A DNA stretch of 64,000 nucleotides, taken from positions 107,094 through 171,093 of the forward strand of contig NZ_BBJF01000008.1 in the NCBI RefSeq assembly GCF_000739735.1, read 5' to 3'. How positions within the stretch are numbered: position 1 is the stretch's first letter; every line of letters starts with the position of its first letter. Origin of the DNA: Paraburkholderia ginsengisoli NBRC 100965 (GTDB lineage: Bacteria; Pseudomonadota; Gammaproteobacteria; Burkholderiales; Burkholderiaceae). The notes beneath the pieces are model-generated. The model saw only the letters and a list, made by a program, of their open reading frames with translations. It was not told where the DNA came from and did not search any database. Shown piece by piece: positions 15,606 to 23,994 of this stretch. A program made the translations under genes and the position numbers.

Positions 15606-18032
15606 CTAAGCGCCCCTCTGTTCGTCATCAGGCAGATGGCACTTCTTGTATTTAACGCCACTCCCGCACCAGCACGTATCGTTTCGCCGAGGGAGCTTCG
15701 CCGGTCGTTCTTTCGGAAGAGCAGGTCCCGACGCAGACTCCGGGAATCTGAAAGGCACGGGTGCTGGGACAGCGGGGAAGGCCGGCCGCGCCTTTTGGCG
15801 CATTTCTGCTGAGCGTGCTTCTGCCACCGTACGACGATGCGAACCCGGCATCGGAGCTTTCACTACCCGAAGGAAAGCATCCACGACGCGACTTTGCATG
15901 TCATAGGTGATGACAAACGCCTGGACCGGCTCCTCGTCTTGCATGACTGAAAACGCTTCTGCTTCCGAGTTCATTCTTTCGAGACCGGTGTCAGCGTTTT
16001 GCCTCTGCAAGAAAAGCATCGCCGGCTGCCCCGCCAACGAGAGCAATGTCCATCGCTCCCGGTGCTCCCGTAACGTAGGCGCCAGCTTCCGCAACTGTGA
16101 GGCCAGCAGCTGTCTGGTGTCTGACGCGCAATCCAGCAGCAGGGCTTGGCCAGCCAACCAGCCCGGCTTTCGCGCCTCGTCAAGCGCGTCGCACAGAGCC
16201 CGAAATTCGGCTGGGGCTTCCTGGCGAGGGCGTGCCCGCAACGGCCATTGGTTGTCACGAAAATAGCTATCAACGACATCGGACAGACCACCGGTAACTA
16301 TCTGGTCGGCCTGGTCCAGCATCTCACGCAGTTCGACGTCGAACCGGTTCTTCTTGATATAGAAGCCAAGGTGGTCGAGTTCGTCGAATATCATCGTCCC
16401 GCGAATCCCGGCGGCCTGCTGGCGGACCGACAGATAGTGAAAAAACTCGCCCGCTCCAGGCAACAGTTTTGTGAGAACAAACAGGTCGTCAATCGAGAGC
16501 GATACGAACGGATGTTTGCCCAGTATAGCTTCGACATCCGGAAGCTCCTTGCACATTGCAGAAAACGGCGAGAACGACTCGACCGTTAGACCAACAGGAA
16601 TACACACCCGGTAATCGCTGAGTCGAAGACGTACCACTTCTTCGTAGTGACCTTCACGAAGCCGAAACAGCGGCACCTCTTCCGCTGATGATGCGTACGC
16701 GAAGAATCGCTTTGTCTGCTCATACGCTGCTGTCACCAGTTGCTGGACCGCCCGGACATGATTGTTGAAGTTCGTCGCAGGATTGTGCATTGGCATCGCG
16801 CCAGCTTTCGCCTCAAGCTGAACGAGAACATCGTCAACTAGCACAAGAACATCGTTCTCCACCCATTTGCCGGTTACCGGATGAGGGTAGTAGACCTCCT
16901 TGAAAACGCGTGCGCCGCGAAGCTGTCTCGCGCATATCTTCTCGAACGCCTCTTCGGACATGCGTTGCTGCGCGTCCTTCCACCGCTGGCGGTCTCCGGG
17001 AAGCCTCGCCTGAAGACCCCATTGAATGGCGCGGTAGGCGCTGTCGCGTACAAAACTTAGGTCAGGAGCGTAGTACCCGTCATCCAGCCTCACTGCCGGC
17101 CGAATCCGCGCCGGAAGCGTGCGCAGCGGCGTGCCACAGAAGTCGCCAGGCGCAAAGAATTCATCGTTGCCGCCACGTTCGAAGGCAAGGTCTGCCAGCA
17201 ACGCCTGGGGCAATGCCGTCTTCCTTGAGAGGTTGCAGATACCGCCTTCGAACAAGTCCAGCGCTGCCTCCTCTCCCACCGCCGCAAACTGCGGATTTTC
17301 GTCCACCAGCGACCGCCACGCATCATCCACTGATACGCCTAGCTTTGCCGCCAAGGCTTCGAGCTTAGCCTTTTCTTCTTTCAAAGCGGCATACGCTTTC
17401 GAATGCCCGGACATCATGGAGTCAGTGATTTGCTGGATGCCGTCCGCAATTTCGTTCGCTCCGACGCCATAAGCCTGTCGCAAAGCTTCTTCGTGTGGGC
17501 CAAGTACGTAGCAGAAAAACTCCTTCTCCAGCACCTGGTAGCGATGGCCGCGCAAACTGACCCAACTTGTCTTGGCCCAAAACTCAATCTGTCCAGTCTC
17601 GGGCCCAAATGCCCCGTCGCCATCAGATTTCGTGCTCGCGACTGCGAACCAGTAGGAAGAAGCACGCATCTTCTCGCATAGCGCGATGAGTTCTTCCGCA
17701 GCCCTTTCGTCAAACTGCGCTTCCTCCTGCTCCGGTCTGAAGCACGACAAAATCGCATGAATATATTCGAGTGCGAGCTGCGGCGCCTGACTGGTCGAAG
17801 CAACGGAGTCTGCCTGAGCTTCGTGGTCGTTCGTCACCCGGAGAAGAAGGCCCCACATATACCCAAGCAGATGCCTCGGGTTATGCGAAAGGACGTTCGC
17901 CTTGATTTTGTTTGCTAGCTCCTCCATTTCGATGCGAACCGCATCGCCGGCATTTTCTGGGAGGGCAAATGGAATCGCCGGTTGCGCGTCCTGCGGTGCG
18001 GCTGGTCCCGGCTCGTTATTGTCGTGGGTCAT
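15606..18032 (-). CDS. Large protein with PD-(D/E)XK-like core and C-terminal SEC-C zinc motif
   Basis: 808 aa. Residues about 361-410 hold Glu364 in a helix, Asp394 in VENDVLVLVD and Glu407-x-Lys409 in VQLEAKAG, the layout of a PD-(D/E)XK or NERD-type nuclease core. The C-terminus carries the SEC-C metal-binding motif CWCGSGVKYKKCH, seen on SecA and on many accessory proteins. The N-terminal 300 and the 430-750 segments are not recognised. It is followed by the 303-aa gene and divergent from the 631-aa gene. A DNA- or RNA-cleaving defence role fits but is inferred; the SEC-C motif itself is secure. Confidence 0.75.
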   Translation of the reverse strand: MTHDNNEPGPAAPQDAQPAIPFALPENAGDAVRIEMEELANKIKANVLSHNPRHLLGYMWGLLLRVTNDHEAQADSVASTSQAPQLALEYIHAILSCFRPEQEEAQFDERAAEELIALCEKMRASSYWFAVASTKSDGDGAFGPETGQIEFWAKTSWVSLRGHRYQVLEKEFFCYVLGPHEEALRQAYGVGANEIADGIQQITDSMMSGHSKAYAALKEEKAKLEALAAKLGVSVDDAWRSLVDENPQFAAVGEEAALDLFEGGICNLSRKTALPQALLADLAFERGGNDEFFAPGDFCGTPLRTLPARIRPAVRLDDGYYAPDLSFVRDSAYRAIQWGLQARLPGDRQRWKDAQQRMSEEAFEKICARQLRGARVFKEVYYPHPVTGKWVENDVLVLVDDVLVQLEAKAGAMPMHNPATNFNNHVRAVQQLVTAAYEQTKRFFAYASSAEEVPLFRLREGHYEEVVRLRLSDYRVCIPVGLTVESFSPFSAMCKELPDVEAILGKHPFVSLSIDDLFVLTKLLPGAGEFFHYLSVRQQAAGIRGTMIFDELDHLGFYIKKNRFDVELREMLDQADQIVTGGLSDVVDSYFRDNQWPLRARPRQEAPAEFRALCDALDEARKPGWLAGQALLLDCASDTRQLLASQLRKLAPTLREHRERWTLLSLAGQPAMLFLQRQNADTGLERMNSEAEAFSVMQDEEPVQAFVITYDMQSRVVDAFLRVVKAPMPGSHRRTVAEARSAEMRQKARPAFPAVPAPVPFRFPESASGPALPKERPAKLPRRNDTCWCGSGVKYKKCHLPDDEQRGA

Positions 18033-18398
18033 GATTTAGACCAGCATCTGTTCGAAATTGTCATAGACAGGGAGCGCACGGAGATAAAAAACTTCGCCAG
18101 CACTTATTTTTTGTTCGCAGACAATTAAACCGCAGCATATCTTCTCCACGCAAGACGCTCATCCGCGACGCAGTGGCACCAGCCGGGGCAGCGGCCTCCA
18201 GCCGTATCGGCTGCGACTTGACACCATCGCAAACACCCCGTATGTTTTCAGCTATGGGCTAGTTGCCGCCCGTCAGCGTGTGCGCTCCCTCCCGGGAGTA
18301 CGGCAAAGGCAGATTCTGTAGCACCTCAAAACCGAGTTTCCGTCCCGGAGCCCGGCAATGCACACCGTCGATATTGGCTCTGCTGACTGGAGACTGAT
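18033..18398. other. Divergent intergenic region, 366 bases
   Basis: Separates the 808-aa gene (-) from the 631-aa gene (+). It must hold both promoters; there is an AT-rich patch near 18095-18130 but no box pair I would assert. No RNA gene is evident. Confidence 0.4.
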
Positions 18399-20294
18399 AT
18401 GTCCTCCCCTATTGCCATGCCTTTGGAGGCTCAAGCCTCCGCCCTCGTGTCGTTCCTCGCACAAGCACAGCAAACCTTGGCCACATCGGCTGCACTTGAG
18501 ATTTGCGGCGGTATGCGAGCCGCGAAACTACCTCCCGCACGCTTCCTGAAAGCCGCGCTGGCTGAACAAAACATCGAACTCAAGCACACGTCCTGCCTGA
18601 AAGCCATTGCATTGATGGACGGTTTCGCGGGACACGTATCGCGACCGAAACCAACCTGGCTAGTGGCACGATATATCTTCGAGGCGCCTGCCATCACCCC
18701 CACGGTAAAGAGTCATCCAAAGGGAGCAGATGCCACGGCTGACCTGTGCACACGTCTCGCTGATGACCTGTCCGACACAAAGGAACGGCCATACGGCTTC
18801 GTGTTTCGTGCGTCTGACTATATCGAATTCATTTTTGAAGGCGAACCGCAGCCCGACGCGCGCTACATCCTCTCCTGTAAGGGGCCCGGCGATTCGCCGG
18901 CGGTACTTGAAGAAAGCGAAGCCCTGAATGCAATAGAACGCGTACGACGCGTTGTCGAAGGCCAATTCAACGGATGGCTCGACGGTGCTGCGAAAATTGC
19001 TCAGCCGAGAACAGGCAGACTGCGGCTGCTTAAAGACGGTATGGTCATAGCCGAAGGCATGGAATCGGCCATACTGGCTGCGTGTGAAGCCGACGGCGAT
19101 TTTGACCTCCAGTCTGAGTCGCTCCTACGTCTGCCAGCAGATGGTCGCCGCTATCGGGTTTTTCATGTTGTCGCCGGCAGCGACCAGCGTGTGCCGGTTG
19201 AAGATGAAGTACTTGAGCGACTTTGGCGGCGGCTGGAGGCGTTCTATCGATTCAACGAAACCGACTTCTCGTGGTTTCTCGGTCGTCGACAAGAAGAACA
19301 CAAAGAGGGCCGCTTTGTATCCGACGGCTTTGACGAAGAGCGTTTGTCCTATGAGCTCCAATCTCGAGCCATTTCACCCGGCGAGGCAGCCGCGCTAGCT
19401 GGCGTTAGCTCAGAGGAGTGGCAGGCCGCGATGGAGCGGGGTGAGTTGCTCCGAACATCCCTTTTTAGCCTAACGAGCGGCCTGGGACTGTCCTCGGCTA
19501 ATGACCTCTATGTCGATTCAAGGGCACCGGTCTGGATGCCAGTTTCCGGCGGTGAGGAAATAGCCCTCTGGATGCGAAACTTTGACCACCTCCGTCTGAC
19601 TGTATCTGGGGTTGCCAAAGGCGCCCCACTTGCAGAGCGGAGTCTCGAAAAGCTGATGAAGCTATACAGGCGCGCACCGGACCCTATCTCTTTGCAAGCC
19701 GTGCTCACCGAGGCGGAAGCAGCCGGACTTCGACTATGCGCCACAATCGAGAAACGGTTCGTCAGCGACTTGCCAATCGCGCGGGAGCGGCTGGCAATGG
19801 TAGGTCATCTATCGATTTGGGACGGCAAGGAGATTGAGAAGCTCGGCCCTCCGAAGGCAGGTACCGACGATGATAACGAGGGTGAGGAATGGACCACTAT
19901 CGACGAGGAATATCTGGTCCGGTTCAACTCCGCCTCTGTCACGGTTGATGATTTGATTGCCCTTCAGGAAGAGGTCACGCGCGCTCGCCACGAAGGACAG
20001 GAGCCCGGTTGGGAAACAGCGACGTTTGCCGCAGCAAGGGTGTTCAAGGGGCGCGCCGGCGCTGCTCACCTGGCACACACAGCAATCACACGCATGACCG
20101 CCATGAGTCATCTCATTCAGACAGGCGCTCTTGCAGCTTGGATGGAGAAGTCAAATGAGGCGGACGTCGAACTCGTGCCGAAGAACGTCTTGAAAGCTGC
20201 TGCGCGGTGTCCCTTGGTTCGCGTCAGAAACGAAGCGGGATTTGACGCGGCGACGTTTCGACATTTCGCGCTGGAGTACGCCGCCGGAAATTGA
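18399..20294 (+). CDS. Large hypothetical protein
   Basis: 631 aa, soluble, no membrane helix. ATG 18399 has GGAG about 8 nt upstream. The N-terminal 30-90 residues (RFLKAALAEQNIELKHTSCL, then KAIALMDGF) resemble the short helical module found at the start of some plasmid and island proteins. HTH-like patches occur in the middle (AISPGEAAALAGVSSEEWQA). No catalytic motif is recognised. It is divergent from the 808-aa nuclease-like gene and may belong to one system with it. Confidence 0.65.
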   Translation: MSSPIAMPLEAQASALVSFLAQAQQTLATSAALEICGGMRAAKLPPARFLKAALAEQNIELKHTSCLKAIALMDGFAGHVSRPKPTWLVARYIFEAPAITPTVKSHPKGADATADLCTRLADDLSDTKERPYGFVFRASDYIEFIFEGEPQPDARYILSCKGPGDSPAVLEESEALNAIERVRRVVEGQFNGWLDGAAKIAQPRTGRLRLLKDGMVIAEGMESAILAACEADGDFDLQSESLLRLPADGRRYRVFHVVAGSDQRVPVEDEVLERLWRRLEAFYRFNETDFSWFLGRRQEEHKEGRFVSDGFDEERLSYELQSRAISPGEAAALAGVSSEEWQAAMERGELLRTSLFSLTSGLGLSSANDLYVDSRAPVWMPVSGGEEIALWMRNFDHLRLTVSGVAKGAPLAERSLEKLMKLYRRAPDPISLQAVLTEAEAAGLRLCATIEKRFVSDLPIARERLAMVGHLSIWDGKEIEKLGPPKAGTDDDNEGEEWTTIDEEYLVRFNSASVTVDDLIALQEEVTRARHEGQEPGWETATFAAARVFKGRAGAAHLAHTAITRMTAMSHLIQTGALAAWMEKSNEADVELVPKNVLKAAARCPLVRVRNEAGFDAATFRHFALEYAAGN

Positions 20295-20583
20295 AGTCCC
20301 ATTCGACCATCAACCTGATGAAGCGTTGCGGCTAGTTACGATGGCGCACCGGAAATCGCTCGGTGCGTCGTTTCACCGCCAACTTGGTTGCCGCATGGCT
20401 TCGTGTCGTCAATCGGCTAGCGGCAGTCACTCCGTCATAGCGTTGGCCTTCGGTCTCGGCGCTGCTCCTCGGATTGTGCCCTTCGTACAGCAGGCGCGCG
20501 GGCATTCATTTAAAACTATCTCCTATAGGACATGCGAGTCGGTCACCGACAATCGCAACATCCATCAACACGAGGAGGAGTAA
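20295..20583. other. Intergenic stretch before the 50-aa membrane peptide
   Basis: 289 bases. An open frame continues through it but has no family-like sequence and overlaps the end of the preceding gene. The end carries a strong ribosome-binding site (GAGGAGGAG, about 20573-20581) for the next ORF. Confidence 0.4.
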
Positions 20584-20736
20584 ATGCAAACCAAAGAGCT
20601 AAAACAAACAGGAACGGCGGAGCCGAACCTGCCTTCCGTCGAACCAGCGTCACCTCCCGAGAAGGACGGCAACTGGCCTATCTACGTGGCTATTATCGGA
20701 TGGGCACTCTGGATTTGGGGGTTTTTTCGGCACTAG
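20584..20736 (+). CDS. 50-aa single-span membrane peptide
   Basis: 50 codons starting MQTKELKQTG, with a Pro-rich hydrophilic N-terminus (PSVEPASPPEKDGN) and one Trp-rich hydrophobic segment (WPIYVAIIGWALWIWGFF) ending RH. GAGGAGGAG a few nt upstream is the strongest Shine-Dalgarno in the region. The stop overlaps by four bases the stop of the convergent 210-aa membrane protein. Size and form resemble type I toxins or small membrane effectors; function unknown. Confidence 0.6.
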   Translation: MQTKELKQTGTAEPNLPSVEPASPPEKDGNWPIYVAIIGWALWIWGFFRH

Positions 20737-21365
20737 TCCAACCACCACGTCTTCACAAGCAGCATCGCTGTACCAAAAATCAGCATGCCTACGCCTTGCC
20801 ACGCTCTTTTTGACGCAGTTGCGGCCGCCGCCTTCAATATGGCGAGCGATTCGCTAACGTTGGTATTAACGCTGGTCACAAGTTTCTGCGTTTCCTGATT
20901 GGAAAGGATAACTCCCGAGGCCGTCCAGAGAGCGCCTAGCGCTAAAGCCAGGTCGCCCGCTGTTTCGATGAGCTTAGCCGATGCTTTCAGAGCTTCCTTC
21001 GCGTTTTCCGTCGACTCATGGCCGGCAACGCCGTTCTTTACAAACAGGCTGACGAAAACTACGCCTGCGAGTGCCATCACACAATAGAAGAAGAGCGTCG
21101 TTACTTTGTGCTCAGTCTTCAATGCGTGTTTCAACTTCTTCCAGCCGACCCATACTTCGTCCGGAAATTGGAGGCAGTTCCTCAGCAGCCGACATGCTGG
21201 CGACTTGCACCTTCCACGGTGGCGCAGAGTACAGCGGGCAACATCGGCACGGTAAAGATACAGATGTCCATCCGGTACAGGCGGTTGTAGAAGCGAAGCA
21301 GGCGCGACTGCTGCACGTTCGTCCTTTGTCAGGTTGCCGATTTTTATTAGCTTTTCGTCTTGCAT
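20733..21365 (-). CDS. Membrane protein with two predicted spans
   Basis: 210 aa. Hydrophobic segments: about 88-110 (VTTLFFYCVMALAGVVFVSL) and 190-208 (GVGMLIFGTAMLLVKTWWL). A helical stretch between them (TENAKEALKASAKLIETAGD...) could be a coiled coil. The N-terminal 70 residues are low in hydrophobicity and rich in Cys/Arg, and may be mis-started. It is convergent with the 50-aa membrane peptide, overlapping it by 4 nt. Family not recognised. Confidence 0.55.
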   Translation of the reverse strand: MQDEKLIKIGNLTKDERAAVAPASLLQPPVPDGHLYLYRADVARCTLRHRGRCKSPACRLLRNCLQFPDEVWVGWKKLKHALKTEHKVTTLFFYCVMALAGVVFVSLFVKNGVAGHESTENAKEALKASAKLIETAGDLALALGALWTASGVILSNQETQKLVTSVNTNVSESLAILKAAAATASKRAWQGVGMLIFGTAMLLVKTWWLD

Positions 21366-21641
21366 CTTTGCTTGTCAGGTGCCGCGAAAATCGTTGCCAT
21401 TCTGGAAAGCATGGCCTCGTGGCAGAGGTTAATATTCGTCCACCCGATTATCGGCATGCGTACGAGGACCTTTAGCCTTAGGGGCACCGCAACCTGTTGT
21501 CTTCGACGTACCCGCCCCGTACCCGACCAGCACAATCGTCAAGAGCACCGCACTGCCTTGCCATGAGGATGAGGTAACCTCGCCGCGAGTCGCTCGGTGC
21601 TCTCCTACAATGTCAGGCGAGCCATGGCAGGCCCGCGTCCT
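21366..21641. other. Intergenic stretch
   Basis: 276 bases between two - strand genes. A 39-codon minus-strand frame from GTG (21548 to 21429) starts with a hydrophobic run and contains KTTGCGAPKAKGP, but has no good ribosome-binding site; I do not call it a gene. Confidence 0.35.
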
Positions 21642-22691
21642 TCAACCCACCTCAGCGTTGCCCTGCTGTTTCGTCGCCGCCTGCATCGCGTCCTTCACCC
21701 ATGGGGGTGTGAGCGCGTCGGATATTTCGGCCAAAAGGTTATCGGTTCCATCGAACTTCGCCTCAGGAAACGTCCAGGCACAGTCCGTCGACCGCTCGTA
21801 GACCACAATGCCCTCAGGTACAAGTCTCAGTGAAAAACGAGCATCCGCTCGGTGCGCCTCCGGTAAAGCCACATGGAACTGGCCGTTCGAATCGAGCACC
21901 AATTGCGCTAGCGCGCGCAGATTGCGTCGCAATCTCATCATCTCGTCCGTCACCTTTCCGGGAGTCGACGCAGACGTCACGCCATGGCCTGGCGAAAAGT
22001 AGGCCTTTCCGTCTATGAGCAGCGGCGCCTCGATACCCGATTTTCGAAGCAGCTTCCGGTCTTCATCGCTAATTTCGCGCTCAGGAATTACAACACCACG
22101 TTTGAGTTCGAATGGTTCCATCACAGACGGCCAATTTCGAGCCACGACCCTGATTAGGTCTTCTCGCGCGAAGCGTAACGGGTCGCCATGCAACGGATGT
22201 GTCGAATGGGGTTGTATGTCGACGAAGAGTGCGACGTCTCGACCGAACACCGCGAACAAGAGGAAGTCTCCACGGGCAGAGAAATAGGCATCTCCGTCTG
22301 TCTGTTTTTCAGCGACATGCAGATGATGAATTCCCCAGTCAGCCCAAAGCAAGTCGGTTCTCTCATTCCGGTTCTTGCCACTGGAATCGGACCGCATCAG
22401 GCCCTTGCCTTGAAACGGATTGATGTCCTCGCCATTCAAAATTGCCTGCTCGAGTGCTCGAAGCGCACGAGCGGTGGGCTCATCAAGTGACTTTGGGAAC
22501 CGGTCGGAAACATAGATTTGGCGCGGACGCGGGTCGATTACCCTCAGGCGATAGTCTAGCCACCGCAGCAGTGGAGCATGCAGCCCATCGACCGCTCGGC
22601 CGTGTTTCAGGCCGAACCCGGCAATAAGTTCGGTCGCAATCTGGTCGGCATTTTTAAGAAATTCCCCGGTCAATCCCTCTAGCGTCTGCAC
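21642..22691 (-). CDS. Hypothetical protein with DWGIHHLHV motif
   Basis: 349 aa, soluble. Central motifs RTDLLWADWGIHHLHV and LLFAVFGRDVALFVDIQPH recall accessory-region proteins that share a D-WGIHHLH signature, but I cannot name the family or its activity. The conserved-looking Asp, Trp and paired His could be catalytic or metal-binding. It starts 73 nt after the DUF2971 gene and is probably its operon partner. Confidence 0.6.
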   Translation of the reverse strand: MQTLEGLTGEFLKNADQIATELIAGFGLKHGRAVDGLHAPLLRWLDYRLRVIDPRPRQIYVSDRFPKSLDEPTARALRALEQAILNGEDINPFQGKGLMRSDSSGKNRNERTDLLWADWGIHHLHVAEKQTDGDAYFSARGDFLLFAVFGRDVALFVDIQPHSTHPLHGDPLRFAREDLIRVVARNWPSVMEPFELKRGVVIPEREISDEDRKLLRKSGIEAPLLIDGKAYFSPGHGVTSASTPGKVTDEMMRLRRNLRALAQLVLDSNGQFHVALPEAHRADARFSLRLVPEGIVVYERSTDCAWTFPEAKFDGTDNLLAEISDALTPPWVKDAMQAATKQQGNAEVG

Positions 22692-22764
22692 ATGTTTTCC
22701 TTCTGTATGTACGACTGCTCCTCGTAGCTCATAGTCCGTCTATTCATGCTTCGGACGGTGCGCT

Positions 22765-23694
22765 TCATTTGAGCGTGCGTCCAGAAATCTCCCCGGTCGC
22801 AGTCATTGGGTCGAACTCAAAATCGTCCATGGCGAAGTGTGCCGACTCACGCAGGCCAAACGCCTCAATCTCCCAAGGGTCGATTTGGTACCGCGCAAGT
22901 TTGAAGCCGTCATCCCGCGAAGTGACTTTATAAAATTTTGGCTCTTCTCGAGACTCGGCAAACAGTTTAACGATAGTCGTGACGATAGCGGCGTCGCAGC
23001 GCAATCCAAAGTGAACGGAGCCAATCCGGAACGGCCGGTCTTGCTTTCCGTTTGTCTTCGACACCGCGCGCCATTCCCTTTCGTATTTCCACTGCGGTGC
23101 CTTTGCGAAAAAATACTGGTCGAAAATCTTTTTCTTGGCCGAGGTTGAGCGCCTGAGCAACCACTCAATCAAGTCGCTGACGTTGACGTATCGACTGGAG
23201 TTGTAGTCCACCGGGCCAAGCACTTGGCATCTGTGGTCATCGGTCAGATATTCGACGCAAATTCCTCGATGCTCTTCCGCATAGTGGCTCCACATCAACG
23301 GATTGTCCCAGCGCGAAGCCGCTGAAAAAACGCCGAAGTCCTTGAACTGTTGTTTAAGGAAAGCGTCAATGTCGCGAACTAGGAACTGCGTGTAAGCCCG
23401 CGTTCCGTCCGCGCCGTCGGCGTACTTGCCGCCGTCCTCAGTCGCGCTGTAGCGATAACTGCTCATTGCGTCGACAGCTCGCTCCCTGCCAAGTTGCTTG
23501 AGGGCAATACTCTTCCAGAGGCGCTCGACTTCTTTCCACTCTACGTCAACAAATACGGTCGGATTGCAATCAAAGGGGTCATTGAATGTGGCCGGCTTTG
23601 CAAAGAAGACTTCCGCCTCACTCACCATACGCAGCGTGTGGGTGCTGAACGAACGGTACTTATAGAGCCTACGTGGTGGCGGCTTCATATCCAT
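22765..23694 (-). CDS. DUF2971 domain protein
   Basis: 309 aa. LYKYRSFSTHTLRMVSEAEV, the following FAKPATFNDPFDCNP, and MWSHYAEEHRGICVEY are the signature stretches of DUF2971, a family of unknown biochemical role that is frequent in genomic islands and near defence genes. Soluble. It is the last gene before glmS and is separated from it by about 300 AT-rich bases containing a hairpin and direct repeats. Confidence 0.8.
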   Translation of the reverse strand: MDMKPPPRRLYKYRSFSTHTLRMVSEAEVFFAKPATFNDPFDCNPTVFVDVEWKEVERLWKSIALKQLGRERAVDAMSSYRYSATEDGGKYADGADGTRAYTQFLVRDIDAFLKQQFKDFGVFSAASRWDNPLMWSHYAEEHRGICVEYLTDDHRCQVLGPVDYNSSRYVNVSDLIEWLLRRSTSAKKKIFDQYFFAKAPQWKYEREWRAVSKTNGKQDRPFRIGSVHFGLRCDAAIVTTIVKLFAESREEPKFYKVTSRDDGFKLARYQIDPWEIEAFGLRESAHFAMDDFEFDPMTATGEISGRTLK

Positions 23695-23718
23695 TCAAAT
23701 AGTCTCAGCTCAAACTAT

Positions 23719-23746
23719 AAGCACAAACGGCCACCGAAAGGTGGCC
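23719..23746 (-). terminator. Hairpin with T-rich tail before the DUF2971 gene
   Basis: Minus strand: GGCCACC-TTTC-GGTGGCC followed by GTTTGTGCTT. It lies between glmS and the DUF2971 gene, so it could stop read-through from glmS into the island. Confidence 0.55.
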
Positions 23747-23917
23747 GCTGCTTGGGGGTCATAGGGCCATTGCCGGCGCACTAGTCGTGGGGAACACCGC
23801 ACGCCGAGGCGCGATTCTGGAACATACGTATCCTTGCCTTATATCGCGAAAGATTCGAACAATTTTCTATAAAAATCAATTGCTTGACCGTTCAAACCAT
23901 CAAGCTAAATCCGGCTA

Positions 23918-23961
23918 AATTGCACAATATTTTTCACTGAAAATTGCAGAATATTTTTTGG
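23918..23961. repeat. Two near-identical 20-bp direct repeats next to glmS
   Basis: AAATTGCACAATATTTTTCA (from 23918) and AAATTGCAGAATATTTTTTG (from 23942) are in the same orientation with a 24-bp period. They lie 34-77 bases from the glmS stop. Repeated transposase-binding sites of this kind mark ends of Tn7-like elements, which insert about 25 bp past glmS. No TGT/ACA terminus could be fixed. Confidence 0.5.
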
Positions 23962-23994
23962 CGCCCCAATTCAACCTGGGTACCCGTCGCGCCC

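Larger units (their letters stand above)
23695..23994. other. Intergenic region at the island/glmS junction
   Basis: 300 bases without a gene. It holds the hairpin at 23719-23746, an AT-rich segment from 23830, and the direct repeats at 23918-23961. The first roughly 35 bases downstream of the glmS stop (23961-23994) are GC-rich, like the core. Confidence 0.5.

Noticed and set aside
20242..20583. 113-codon frame across the end of the 631-aa gene
   Set aside because: Overlaps a better gene, composition not protein-like, and ends at the ribosome-binding site of the 50-aa ORF.
21429..21548. 39-codon minus-strand frame with a hydrophobic start, GTG
   Set aside because: No good ribosome-binding site, no clear lipobox, and the frame continues open upstream without a start; not supported as a gene.
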